From Thoreauomyces humboldtii (Eukaryota > Chytridiomycota > Chytridiomycetes > Spizellomycetales > Powellomycetaceae), in NCBI GenBank assembly GCA_027596035.1, contig JADGJA010000171.1:1-34217 (forward strand): a stretch of DNA of 34,217 nt, given 5' to 3'. Both the position numbers and the translations under genes were made by a program. Within the stretch, counting starts at the first letter, position 1; the number at the start of each line of letters is the position of its first letter. Shown here piece after piece: positions 10,690-22,068 of this stretch. The notes beneath the pieces were generated by a model that worked only from the letters and a program-made list of their open reading frames with translations, was not told where the DNA came from and did not search any database.

Positions 10690-11987
10690 ATGGAAGACGA
10701 GGACGGTGAGAAGCCTCCTTCGGCCGACGACGAAGTGGCAAAGGCCTACGCGGAGATGACGGAAGAGCAAAAGATTGCTTTGGTACGTCGAGGAATGATT
10801 CGAGAGAGAGCCCGCTTGATGATGCGAGACCGGCTTCTTACATATCCGGGACACGTCCCATCGACCCGCAGACGAACCAGGCTTTCGATGACATCCTGTT
10901 CGAATGTTTTCATGAAGTGGCCTTCGAGACATATCGTGAGGTGAAGAAGGAGCAAAGTTTGTGTCAAGTCTGCCATACCAAGTACGTAGCCCTGGCATGT
11001 GCTTTCCCAATATCGCTCAATTATCTTACCTATTCGGGATTCTCAGATGTTTACAGTTTGGTATGCCCAAAGAGCTACTGAGGCTGATTAAGCTTTTAAT
11101 CGTTGACCATCAGATCTGTGTCTCCCTCCAAAGTGCAAGCCCCCGGTCGAGATTTGTTCGGCCTAGCTATCGGCGACAAGAATGCTGTGCAAGAAAAGTT
11201 CCAATGCTACAAGTGTAACTCGTTATACCCAGCTCAACGATACGCGCCGCACCTCGAGAAATGTCTAGGCTTTGGCGGTCGAGTCAACTCCCGCTCGTCC
11301 AGTCGAAGGTGCCTGTACATTCGACCTATCTGCGCTTAGGCTCGGTAAATGTTAACCCAAGCCGTGCAACAGACCTGGTGCCGATCGATCATCTGCTTCC
11401 CCCATTGCTGACTCTGAAACGGATTCGATTGGGAGTGCCGCCGACAAGAATAGTAATTCAGCTGAATGAAAGCCCCTTCGGATGCGCGTAGGTGGGAATC
11501 TGATCCGCCTGCTCTACTTTTAGAGAAACGAAAAGAGTCACCACTTCGCAAAACTCTTACCAAGAAGATGCGCACTGGTAATGTGAACTAGACGATTCTT
11601 CGCACATACACGCTGAAGAAGCTGACATGTTGTTTACAGCCTTGCCCGACTCCCCACCGACGCTACTATTACCTAAAAGGGAGGCAGTGCCTTCTTCCCC
11701 ACTGCGCACTTCCTTCATGCCGGATCTCCCGATTCAACCAGCTCTCGGGAACGGAGTCATGCTGGACTTTTTGGGTAAGTCCGATCTTTTCCGTCCGATC
11801 GTGGGCTCCTCGGTGTTCCAACGAGTTCCGTGTTCTGACTTTCATTCGAGCAGATGTGGGTGGCGAAGCGCCGGACGCTTTCACCATGGCCGAAACGTTC
11901 TCACTCGCGAATCTACCGGATGCTGACGTCGACGCTGACGGGGAGGTGGATGCACCTGGGAGTGAAGATGACTGGCAGGAGAGCTAG
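10690..11987 (+). CDS. SGF11: SAGA deubiquitination-module subunit Sgf11 (ATXN7L3-like)
   Basis: Sgf11 tethers and activates the H2B deubiquitinase Ubp8 within the nuclear SAGA complex. Seven exons: 10690-10782, 10872-10981, 11114-11308, 11373-11452, 11524-11577, 11640-11774, 11854-11987, giving 266 residues. The N-terminal helix that docks into the module is seen as AFDDILFECFHEVAFETYREV, followed by a CQVC pair. The diagnostic Sgf11 zinc finger lies near residues 96-115 (FQCYKCNSLYPAQRYAPHLE then KCLGFGGR). After it come a Ser-rich stretch, a basic patch (KKRKESPLRKTLTKKMR), and an acidic tail ending SEDDWQES. The joins at exons 4 and 5 rest on frame and splice signals only, with no homology to check them. 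It is longer than yeast Sgf11 (99 residues), closer to the animal ATXN7L3 style. Confidence 0.88.
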
Positions 11988-12320
11988 GTCCTGTTGGGTT
12001 CTGACACAGCATACGGATGTTTGGACGCATCGGACTGGCACTTCAATCACACCGATACCATAAGGTGGTATCGCGTGCGTATTCGGTTGTCGAATGTCGG
12101 GTTTGCCGTCTGCCTTGAGCTAACTTGCCGCTGCACTGCGGCACGAGCTCCCACGCTCCCATCATTTTGGAGAATCTTTAGGTTCGGCATTATCTGCTGA
12201 CCGACTGATGCTTTGTCGTTATGTAAATATACAATTTAACCGAAACCGCAAGTTACGAAAGATCACATGCGGTAGAGTGGGCGACCCCTCACGCCAGGAA
12301 GTCGGAACGAAACATCACGA
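11988..12320. other. Convergent 3' intergenic region (SGF11 / NPR2)
   Basis: Two genes end facing each other here. The stretch is AT-richer around 12218-12245 (ATGTAAATATACAATTTAAC), which may aid 3'-end formation. Nothing else was seen. Confidence 0.4.
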
Positions 12321-14147
12321 TCACCGCCAGATGAACTTGACGCACGCGGGAGCGTCTGCAGCGATAACATCGTCGAGCTCCTTAGCGGAACACCCAAACA
12401 GGGTGCACAGAGCGTCGTAGTGTCTCGTTCCGTCCAAATAGCGCTTCAAGGCTCTGCTCTGGGTGTGTCCCTGATGTTGAGGTGTTCCTGGGGTCGGTGG
12501 TGTGGCAGCAGCAGCAGCAGCTGCTGCCGTCGCAGCGGCTGGGACCGAGGAGGCAGAGGAGGAAGCGCCGACGGAATGAATGGGAAGAGGTATAGTTAGC
12601 GGAAGGTTCTCGTCTCGTGCGACCCAGACGGGATACTTGTGGATGCGGTAGATGAAGTTGTGAATTACTCCAAAAAGGATGAAGCGTCTGTAAAGAAGGG
12701 ATGCGTTACAGATGCAAAGTTCAACCGGAAATGTAAAGTAGCGCGAGGCGTGCATCATTTACCTCACATCCACGTTCAGATCCCACACGTTGTTTTCCTC
12801 GATCCATTCTGACACTGGCAATCCGGGCTTCAGCGCACAGTACAGCGAGAAGAGTAGGGCGAAAGGAGGAGTTTGCATCGGTCCGACCAAATCGGCACCA
12901 TCTTCCACCTTCCTCCTCCCAACGAACGTCTGCAATTCCACCTGTAGCGCAGGATTGCCCAGCAGGACCGTCGTGATGCAGGGTTTGACCGCATAAACGT
13001 TCGAGAATTGAAAGACGTCCACCATCTTCACGCATCCGTAGTAAAGTAGATGCTGGACTGCGATTCGCACGAGTTGGATGTCAACATCAGCGGCGTCCGC
13101 CACGCGACGGACCGAGTGGACGCCGTCGATGTGGGGAAGGATTCGGCGGAGCGTCATGTCCCAATGCTTATCGAGAACGGGAGCCAGGGAGACGGTGAGG
13201 ACCGGAACGAGGTGATCGTGCACTGTTGGTGGATCTGGATACTTTGGGAAGAGCTTCAAGTTCACTACGCTTGAGTCGTCTGATCGTACAGACACAAGGG
13301 TGTGGTGGTCAGTTTGGTCACTCTTTAGCCACTGACATGGAGCCGACTTACTGATTGGGATTTGACACTCGGCGTAACTGTTGAGGTCTTCGAGGATCTG
13401 CTCCAAAATGTTACCGAGGGTCGTCTGAGCGCGATGAGGGTAACTATGTTGCTCGTCCGGTGAGGTAGCAGGGGACTCGCTACCACTGACGCTCTGCTGT
13501 GACAGAAACGAGCTCTGCACCTCCAAAGCTCTCAATATCCGAGCAAGCTTCCGTACGACCTGCTCGTAAACGCCAGTCATGGCACCCTTCTCGAAGACGA
13601 AACAGAGATTGAAGAGCAGGGCATTTCGACTGTATTTAGAGTTGATGATGGTTACGGGATGAGATAGGATCTTGTACTTGTCCGTGGAGATGGTCACGAG
13701 GCGATTGGACAAAGCCGGCTTTGGGATGATGTACTCGGAGATGGAGTCGAAGTCGAGGGTATCTGGCTGGGTCTGAACGACGGGTGGGGGAAGGGATGCC
13801 GTCGGCGTGTAATAGTACGGAGCTGGGTTGGGGCCGAGGGTCGGGGAGGACAGGGTGTGGAGGAGGGCGAGCGTGGACGACGCTGGAGCGGTCGAAGAAG
13901 ATAGAGCGGGCACCGGCGTGGTAGACGGCGATGTGGTGGAAGAGGGTTGCCTTGCCGTTGGGGTTGTCGCGTTGTTGCCGGCGTTTGCCTCGACGGTCGT
14001 GGCAGCTGCGACGGCAGCAGCGGCCGCGGAGGAGGTAGAGGAGACAAAGTTTTCTGGGACCTGGAAGGTGACTTTGGGACCTTGTGTTGGGTGAAACTCA
14101 CTGTAGAATATAGCAAGCACGGGAGGAAAGCCCTGGAACGAGTCCAT
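12321..14147 (-). CDS. NPR2: Npr2/NPRL2 subunit of the GATOR1 (SEACIT) complex
   Basis: Npr2 is part of the complex that restrains TORC1 at the vacuole or lysosome when amino acids are scarce. Exons (minus): 14147-13352, 13279-12763, 12687-12321, giving 559 residues. The N-terminus has the family opening VLAIFYSEFHPTQGPKVTFQ, then an Ala/Ser/Thr/Pro-rich insert of about 90 residues that human NPRL2 lacks. Later come FDSISEYIIPKPALSNRLVT, KYSRNALLFNLCFVFEKGA, LLYYGCVKMVDVFQFSNVY and IYRIHKYPVWV. The end is the conserved YDALCTLFGCSAKELDDV and VKFIWR. The 72-nt intron at 13280-13351 is stop-free in frame; I removed it because the junction (QIPINDSSVVNLKLFP) then matches the family. The start is the ATG at 14147; the frame extends upstream without an ATG. 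Identity is firm. Confidence 0.94.
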
Positions 14148-14524
14148 GCTATGTTGCTGTCCTTTACATTTGACATTCGTTGCATTTGCTGGTGGGGGGA
14201 GCGAGGAGTGACCACCACCGCCGAACACGCGAGCGACGAGTGGCCGTGCATCCTATGAATGGGTGTGAGATGAGTCATGCAGGTCCTGGCAAACGCGTGA
14301 GAAAGACGAGCCAAAGGGTCATGACATTTCGTTTTCGCGCGCCGTTTTCGTTCTCCCCTTCAGTTCTTCTTCTGCGTGCTTCCGTTATTATCGTTCTCAT
14401 ATCAGTCACAGCCAACCACTATGCCGGTTGACACGGGTACGCATAAACGTTCTCGCTAGAGTTGGGCCAATGCTGGCACACCATACTTATCAATGCTTTC
14501 CTTGCGTCCTCAGTCTCGGCCCGC
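14148..14524. promoter_or_regulatory. Shared divergent promoter region (NPR2 / Sld2-Tubby gene)
   Basis: The 377 bases between two divergent starts must hold both promoters. No TATA box or named motif stands out. Placement is from gene arrangement only. Confidence 0.45.
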
Positions 14525-17294
14525 ATGCCAGCTGCCGATGCGCCTGACCAAGGCCTCGAAACGCAGCTGAGAGATCTCAAGCGCGAACTCAAAGAGTGGG
14601 AGCGCGCTTTTGCTGGCAAGGAAGGACGAAAGCCAGAGAAGGCAGACATCCTCGCGGACAAGGCGATCGGTAGGTACCGTCCTGGTCCCTCTTCACCCTA
14701 TTCACGATTCTGATTCAAGTCGGGCCGCTAGCTCGGAGGTACAAGACATACATCAAGCTCAAGACGGCAGGTGACACATCTCGGAAAGGTGGGGCCGAGC
14801 CAGAAGCAGAGTCACGACCTCGGTCAAGCAAGCCCAGGGTCAAATCCACACGCGCCGATGAGGATGCACCGGATGTTGGATCCAGCAACGAGAAGCTGGA
14901 AGAAATCGAGCCGGCTCCCGCACGCGCAAAGTCCGCAAGGAAGGGCAATCGAGTCAGGATCCAGGAACCACCCGAGGAGGAGGAAGAGCCGAAGGAGGAA
15001 GGCGAGCGGCAAGGCAGAGAGCAGGATGATGACGCAGACGCCGCCAGTAAAGCGGCTGAAGCTTCGAGATCCCCACCACGGCGCGTGTCGGGACTCAGCC
15101 AAGCCGGGGAGCAATCCGGACTTGCTACATCCCCTCACGTCGACGGCAGTCCCTCCCATCCTGTGGTGTACACTGATACGATTGCCGCCAGCCCGTCGCC
15201 ACAACCATGGGGAGCTGCAGCTGCCTTGCCCGACAACTTCAAACTTCGTCGCAACACAGTCGCATCGGGTCCCATTTCGACCGCCAGCCTGTCGAGCGTA
15301 GGCAGTTCCGGAAGTGCCAGTCGTTCCACGCGGCCGCTCAGCATGGGTTTCGTTAACCGACCCACCAGCGCCAGTCCGAGCGGGAGACCCGTCAGCATGG
15401 CCGCTGCTTCGACAGCGCCCGACTTTGCGGGATCCGGCTACGGCGATGAGGAAAGCTCAGAGTTCATGAACTTCATGAATCGAAAAAAAGAGTTGGACAT
15501 CCAAGCGGAGGCTGTGAAGCCGCATGGGGCCGTGTCCGCCGCTGAAGCATTGACAAGATCGTTACAACAGCAACAGCAACAGCAGCAACAACAATCACAA
15601 CCTCAACCTCCTGTCATCATCGCTCCAAGAGATCCGGGAGCAACGCTCAACCCCATCGTGACGTCCATTACCGTGCAAGCTCCTCGTCCTTTGCCATCCC
15701 CCCATTCTGCTCTTCCGACGTCACCAGCCCCTGAACCCCTCACCGCCGCCCAGCTCCGAGAGTACGCCAAATACGACCCCACAGTGCAATCGACCGACGA
15801 GGACGATGATGACGACCTGGGAAGAGAGGAAGATGACGGCGTGGAGCCAGACACTCCGATGAACGCGGTACCCCATCGCGTAGCCGCGGCTGAAAAGAAA
15901 CAACGCAAACCGAAAGCCCCGGTCAAAGCGTTCGAAGCTAGTTCCGATGAGGAAGAAGAGCAGGAAGAAGAGGGAGAGAAGGCTGCTGCGCCAGTCGAAC
16001 CGACACCTCCGGCCAAAGGATCCAGTCGGCGCAGAAGCAAGGAGGCACCTGCCACGGCCAAGACGAAGGAAGTCGAAGCGAACGCTGAGGATGACGAAGA
16101 GAAAGACGAAGATGTTGAGGATGCAAGAGACGTCATTGCGCCACTCGCTTCCAACGCGACGACAGCTGGGACAATGTGCTTTGGGGCCGACGCAATCGGA
16201 GTCGCTACCAACCCCAGCCTTGTCGGGGTTAAGCTTTTCTAGTAAGAAATGATGCATACGATACTACACTGTACGTTGACTGATGCTTCATATTTGCTTG
16301 TACAGCCGTTTGCCTCCGGAGTTTATCCTCCGTTGCAAGCTCTATCGCAAGAAAAACATTCTCGATAAGTCACACCCAACCTTCTATCTTTACAACCAAG
16401 CAGACGAGTCCTTCTTGTTGGCAGCTCGCAAGAGGAAGAAGAGCAAGAGCGTCAACTACGTTATCTCGTCGAGCCAGCAGGACATGAGCAAGGATTCGAA
16501 GCACTATGTTGCGAAGCTAAAGTAGGTTTCCCAGTCGAAACGTTTCGAAATGTGGAGACTCCCTATTTAAGCGCATTCAACCTAACCTTTCAGAGCAAAT
16601 TTCCAACGGACAAACTTCGTTTTGCTGGACGCAAGGTCCTACAACCCGAAGATTGACAACAAGGGTTTCAGGGAGCTCGCTTGTATCAGCTACGTGCGTA
16701 AAGAGCTTGTCTGTTCCTTTGTTTGGTTGGATCAATCGATTCCTGACGCTGTTTCAACAGACAAAGACAGTTCTCCCTCGTGAGATGTCGGTCGCCATCC
16801 CAGCCACCTCCATCACGGAGCTGTCGGTAATGATGCCATACGCGTCCCTCCCATCCTCGGCCCGCTTGTCTGATTCGTTTGCTTTTTGGCAGGACGACTA
16901 CTCGAAAGACATAATGTCTGACGTGAAAACTCAAAACACGTCTAAGCTTCTCTTCCTCCGCAACAAGCCTCCGCGATGGAACGAAGCGACGCAGTCACAC
17001 TGCCTCAATTTCGGTGGACGCGTTACGCAACCCAGCATCAAAAACTGTCAGTTGATTGGTAGCGAGAATGGTAAGAAATGGGATTCCTTCCCAATCTTTC
17101 CATCGACCCTACCTTGCGCTGTGCAAGCAGAAAGACGGACACTTATCCCGGACTTGTCGACAGAGAACTTTGTGGTGATGCAGTTCGGAAGATGCGGACC
17201 AGACTACTTTACGCTGGATGTGAGGTATCCCATGACCCCGCTCGAGGCGTTCGCAGTCGCATTGACAACGTTCGATGCTTACGACAATGCTTGA
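14525..17294 (+). CDS. Sld2/RECQL4-type N-terminus fused to a C-terminal Tubby domain
   Basis: Seven exons (14525-14669, 14732-16241, 16306-16521, 16594-16693, 16761-16826, 16893-17070, 17131-17294) encode 792 residues. Residues about 10-60 resemble the Sld2/Drc1 and RECQL4 N-terminal motif: LRDLKRELKEWERAFAGKEG, RKPEKADI, then across the first intron IARRYKTYIKLK. That region in Sld2 helps load the replicative helicase. A disordered, charged linker follows, with a poly-Q run near residues 326-341 and acidic tracts (DEDDDDD, EEEEQEEEGE). Residues about 552-792 form a complete Tubby domain: LAARKRKKSKSVNYVIS, KHYVAKLKANFQ (its KLK matches the lipid-binding KLR of mouse Tubby), PPRWNEATQSHCLNFGGRVT, VVMQFGRCGPDYFTLDV and PLEAFAVALTTFDA. 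Tubby domains bind phosphoinositides and traffic ciliary cargo. Function of the joined protein is unknown. The first splice (62-nt intron, GTAGGT donor) is the critical join and looks good. Confidence 0.85.
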
Positions 17295-17795
17295 CGGAGA
17301 AAGGCTGATCTGTGTCTGGCTGGAACCTGACGCTGCGTGGGTGGGGGCTGTTCTGTTTCCGTTGCAAGCTGAAAATAAATATCGTTGTTACAATCATCAT
17401 CAGCTCTCTCCTGCAATGCCCGAGGCTCTCATACCCCCCCTCCCCCGCAACTGGATGAACAGCTCTCGGCCTCTAATTGAGTCCGGTGCAATCGTGGCTG
17501 ATCGAGCTGCCAGTTGGAGGTGGCTGTGCCAATTGATGGGACAATCTCGTGTCACCCATCAATGACATCGCTTCCCGCCATTGCAGATCTGAGGGAACCC
17601 TTTAGCTACGCCTTTCGAGCGCCTCTCCGTCAAACCCACTCATTACGCGCTGCCTCCCTGCAATCTTTGCTGCCGCCGTCCTCTCACTGACTCAACTTGC
17701 CCGCCTATCACGAGCAGTGATGTTCTTGTCACGAGGTATGTGAAATGCACTTGAGCCGTCAGATTGTTTACTCTGAGAAACCCACACATCATTCT
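17295..17795. other. Intergenic region between Sld2-Tubby and NDH2
   Basis: Both flanking genes point right, so this holds the first gene's 3' end and the second gene's promoter. An AATAAA at 17374-17379 lies 80 bases after the Tubby stop and fits a polyadenylation signal. No gene was seen. Confidence 0.5.
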
Positions 17796-20033
17796 ATGTC
17801 AGCCTCCGCAACCCCTATCCGTGGTGCACTCGCCTGCTATGCCAGGCGTTCGCTCGCAACGACAGCCATACCCGTCGTCCCAGGAGGTTCCATACCCGTC
17901 GTCGGATTCCCATCATCACCGCCACCCCCTCCCCCGCGTCGTGGCATCATCCGAAGACACGGCGGAAAGTTTCTCTTCGGCATTCTAGCTGCCGGGACCG
18001 GACTGTTCGCATATGGTGCGACTCTTAGCATGTCTTCCTCTCCTGCCTGTTTCGCACTCGTTACAATCTGCTGACGCGCTTTGGATTGCAGAGATCTACA
18101 ACGCGCGACACCCGCCTCAGCAGTTCGAATGGGATCACAGCAAGAAGACCATCGCTATCCTAGGCTCGGGTTGGGCAGCAGCGTCCATGCTGAAGGAGCT
18201 CGACACGGCCCACTACAACGTCATCGTCGTGTCTCCCAGGAATTACTTCCTGTTCACCCCGCTACTCCCTAGCACGACCGTGGGAACCGTGGAGTTGAGG
18301 AGCATCATGGTACGCAGAAGATCCCGAAGCTATCCGAAGAAGCTGATGGGAATGGACGATCAGAAAGAGCGGCGTAAGATGGTTGGACGGACTGCTCGGC
18401 CCCTTTCTTGTGAGCTTTCATGCCATGCCAGCCGATCGGGAGGTCGTCAAAGGGTTGGATTTGGCTGTGGAGCCCACTTCTGAGATATAGGCTATCCAAG
18501 AGCATCGATGGACCTCTTTCATCCTACTAACCCACCGCTTTCCCTCTGCCAGATGCCTATGCGTTACATTACTCGCTTCAAGGAGCGAGCGGTCGCATTT
18601 GTTGAAGGCGAATGCAATGAGATCGACGTTGCGAACAAGATCTTGAAGGTCGAAGACAACTCGGAAATCGTGGGCGAGGTCTCCAAGCAGAACATTCCCT
18701 ACGACTACCTCGTCGTGGCTTGTGGTGCAGAAAATGCCACATTCGGCATCCCCGGCGTAAAGGAATTCGCATGCTTCCTCAAGGAGGCCTGGGACGCGAA
18801 AAAGATCCGTACCCGACTGATGGACTGCCTCGAGACCGCTGCATTTGCCGGACAAACGGAATCGGAGATCGAGCGGCTGCTGCACATGGTTGTCGTTGGA
18901 GGTGGGCCCACCGGCGTGGAGTATGCGGCGGAGCTGTACGATTTCCTGAAGGAGGACCTGGTGAGTGAGATCTGAGCTCGATCCCTTGCAGACCCTGCTT
19001 TCGAAACTGAGAATGTAACCCGCAGGCCGAATGGTACCCCGAGCTGGCACCCAAGATTAAGATCAGCTTGGTGGAAGCTCTTCCCCATGTCCTCCCGTCG
19101 TTCAGCAAGGAGCTTATCAACTACACGGAAAAGCACTTCGCCGAGAGCAAGATGAGCATTTTGAGCAACACCATGGTTAAAGAGGTGAAGCAGAAGGAGC
19201 TCGTTGTTCAAAACGCTCAAAAGCAGATCGAGCACATCCCCTACGGTAACGTCACCTGCACCAAGGACATACAGGCTACACTTCGGCTGATATCTGTTGT
19301 TTCTCTCGATAGGACTTCTTGTCTGGGCTACGGGCAACATGGCCCGACCGGTGGTCGCAAATCTGATCAAGAGTCTTCCCCCAGCGTTGCAGAACCAAAG
19401 GTATTGCACGATTTTCGATTGTGTCCATGCGTTCAATGGCTAAGGGTTGTCGCATTTCCTTGCAGGCGCGGGCTGGTGGTGGACGATTACTTGAAGGTCA
19501 AGGGAATCGATAACATCTATGCCTTGGGAGATGCTTCAGCCACGAAGTAAGATCGGCCGAACTCGTGTCCCACATCGCCGCACACTTACCTGCCAACCTC
19601 AGATGGGCGCCCACGGCTCAGGTGGCCTCCAAGCAAGGCGTCTACGTTGCCTCCACCTTCAACCAGCTCGGTCGCATCGAAGCGGACCGTGAACGACTCC
19701 TGGCGGAAGGACAAAATCCCGAAGCCATCGCCGCCGAGACGGTGAAACCCTTCGAGTACAAGCACATCGGTGCACTCGCTTACATCGGATCCGACAAGGC
19801 CATCGCGGACCTCCCCGGAAACGTCCATATCGGGGGAGCTCTGACGTTCTGGTTCTGGAGGAGCGCGTACCTCAACAACTTGTTCTCTCTGCGGAACAGG
19901 GTCCTGGTTGCTTTTGACTGGGGTACGGATCCCACGATCAACCTGCCCTCTTTTTGTGATCGTATGCTCACATGTCCATTTGATGTTTGTAGGCAAGAAA
20001 TCGATGTTTGGACGGGACATCTCGCGAGAGTAG
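17796..20033 (+). CDS. Alternative (type II) mitochondrial NADH dehydrogenase
   Basis: This is a rotenone-insensitive, non-proton-pumping NADH:ubiquinone oxidoreductase of the mitochondrial inner membrane. Eight exons: 17796-18015, 18092-18309, 18553-18960, 19026-19245, 19313-19400, 19466-19546, 19603-19922, 19993-20033, giving 531 residues. A basic, Ser/Ala-rich presequence is followed by a hydrophobic segment ([17 protein letters not shown]). The FAD-binding fold is [17 protein letters not shown] and the NADH-binding fold is [17 protein letters not shown]. Further landmarks are [35 protein letters not shown] and the C-terminal [16 protein letters not shown]. No EF-hand insert is present. 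The second intron (243 nt, with a TACTAAC branch site) is several times longer than its neighbours. Whether it faces the matrix (Ndi1) or the intermembrane space (Nde) cannot be told from sequence. A decayed fragment of a related gene lies at 6741-6840. Confidence 0.95.
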
Positions 20034-20377
20034 ATCACCAACACCGCATGTTTCTCACTCGCTAGCGTCTGGCGTGTGCCGTAACCAACTGGTCTATTGC
20101 ACGTACCTACATCACCTGGATATCTGCTTTTTTTGATTTATTGCCTGGCGACTTTTACTCCCTAAAGATCTTTAATTATATACATGGCCTCTTCAGGATC
20201 TTCCAGTACGCTTACCAGTCCCTTTAGGGCGCCGTAGCTTGTCTTCTATTACCGTACTTTTCTCCAGACTGACGCGGATTGCAGAAGCAACAAAAAAATG
20301 GATATCATGTGTGAAGGACACCGGTGAGGCAACTCTGGTCTGCAAAGAACTAACAGCTATACGCCAGTTTGAACTAC
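20034..20377. other. Convergent 3' intergenic region (NDH2 / BAR-SH3)
   Basis: The two genes end facing each other. The region is AT-rich around 20127-20190, with no gene or repeat visible. Confidence 0.4.
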
Positions 20378-22068
20378 CTAGAGATCCACAACATAGTTGC
20401 CTGCAAGGAAGAAAAAAGCCGGGGGCATTAGCGATACATCCAAACATCCGCAAGCACAAAGAACAATTTATCCCGCGGAAACAAAAATCTCTCACCAGGA
20501 AACTGGCCCGTCCTGTCCCCGATTCTTCCAAACCACCACCCGTTCACGTCACTCGTCCTAGCGGTGACCACGATGCGATCGTCGCGCTTGAACGTGAGAT
20601 CGCCCGGTTCGTTCGACTCAAAGTCGTACATGGCGACCACGTGGGTGACTCCTTCGGGCGGTGGAGCCGTCTTGGTGATGGTGGGAACGATCGTCGAGGA
20701 CGATGGTGTCGAGGAGGAAGCCGCGGGATGACTTTCGTAGGTGTGTAGACCCAGACCCGCCGTCACAGGCTGATAAGGAGCTGCATGCCCGTCGTCGTTC
20801 CCGACGTTCCCTGGCTTGTAGTGGGCTTTCCCAGCTCCGGCCAAGACCGGGGTGGGAGTGACGCCGACGGCGTGGGCGGGACCCGATCCGGAAGCGGTCA
20901 TGGGTTCTTCGTATGCGGGGAGCTGTTCGGGTCTGGACGGTGGCTGGGGTGGGCCACTGATTGTGGTGCTTGACCCCGTGGTTGGAGGCGGTGGGACGTG
21001 ACGGCCGGCATTTGCATCGAACTCGTTTTGTTGGCGGAGCTTCAGGTCGTTGGAAGAACTCGACGGGTCGTTGAGGTCCTCCATGCTCAGTTCTCCATCC
21101 GGAAGGAGCTCGCCTGAGGCGGTCCTGTACGGTCGCTTGTTGAGGGCCAAGGCGGCCAGAGCTTCCATCATTTGATCGTGTTCCGCCTCGAACTCGGCCA
21201 ACGGGTTCCCCATGTTCTTGAAGTGCACCTCGCAGAGGGACGCAAAGCTCTGATGCAATGTTTCCAGGACCTTCAGCTGATACAGGTACAGGGAGCGGAA
21301 GCACGGGTCCACGAACTGCGTTGCAGCGGCAAAGAAGAGAGGAAGCTCTCTCTTCAATGTGATGTCGATCTGATTGAACTCTCGGGTCGCCTGATCAAAG
21401 TTCGTCTCCAGGCTACCGAGCTTCTTCTCATCGCCGAGCGTCCTCCCTTCCTTTGCCGCGAGCTTCCTCACTGCATCATTGTGTCGATCGTGATCGACGT
21501 GCTTCCTTGCCCGCTTCTCCATGTAACGTTTGACATTGTTGCAGAGCACGATCCATTCTCCACAGGGTCTGACCACCTGTCGCTCGATGACGTCCAAGTC
21601 AGGCAAAAGGAGTTCGCGGGCACGAGCCATGGCAAGGGAGAAGGCCTCGACGCGGGCGATCGACTCCTTGTGCTCACCCTCCACGTGCTTCGAGTTGAGC
21701 GCCATCTTGTTGAGCGCCTCCATGGCCGACGGTGATTTGATCATCGTCGGGTCGAGGGAGATCTCGCTGGCGGTGGACGGGTCTTCCAAGGAATTGGAGG
21801 ACCCATGTCTCGGGAGTCCCGTGATGGGTCGGTATACTTCGAGAAGAGTAGAGCCGAAGCGTGCCTGGTGCGCAAGCATGGCTGACAGAGCGTCTTTGAA
21901 CTTTACCGAGTCATCCGACAGACGCCTGACGAGGCCGTCGAGATGCTTGAATCGATCCTCAAGCTGCGCCCACTCTGGATCCGAGTCCGAGGACGCCGAG
22001 TGGCCGGTCCGCTGTGCAAGCTGCGTAGGAAGACGGGAGACGGCCTTTGTAAAACCTTTCCACGACAT
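20378..22068 (-). CDS. HOB1: BAR-SH3 protein, Hob1/Rvs167 (amphiphysin)-like
   Basis: BAR-SH3 proteins bend membranes and link actin patches to endocytic scission. Two exons (minus): 22068-20496 and 20400-20378, giving 531 residues. The N-terminus MSWKGFTKAVSRLPTQLAQR matches the fungal Hob1/Rvs167 opening, which fixes the start at 22068 although the frame extends upstream. The BAR domain spans about residues 1-260 (EDRFKHLDGLVRRLSDDSVK, LEVYRPITG, REFNQIDITLKRELPLFFAA). A Pro/Ser-rich linker with an ELPAYEEP segment follows. The C-terminal SH3 domain has the ALYDF-like MYDFESNEPGDLTFKRDD, WWFGRIGDRTGQFPG, and is completed only by the tiny 23-base last exon (NYVVDL) after a 95-nt intron. Without that splice the SH3 ends abnormally. 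Confidence 0.93.

Noticed and set aside
10095..10709. A 204-codon plus-strand frame
   Set aside because: It overlaps the better-looking 10270 frame, shows no family motif, has a composition unlike the real proteins here, and runs into the SGF11 start in another phase.
15603..16211. A Ser-rich 202-codon frame opposite the Sld2-Tubby linker
   Set aside because: It is the complement of acidic GAG/GAC repeats, which always read as serine-rich on the other strand. No independent evidence supports it.
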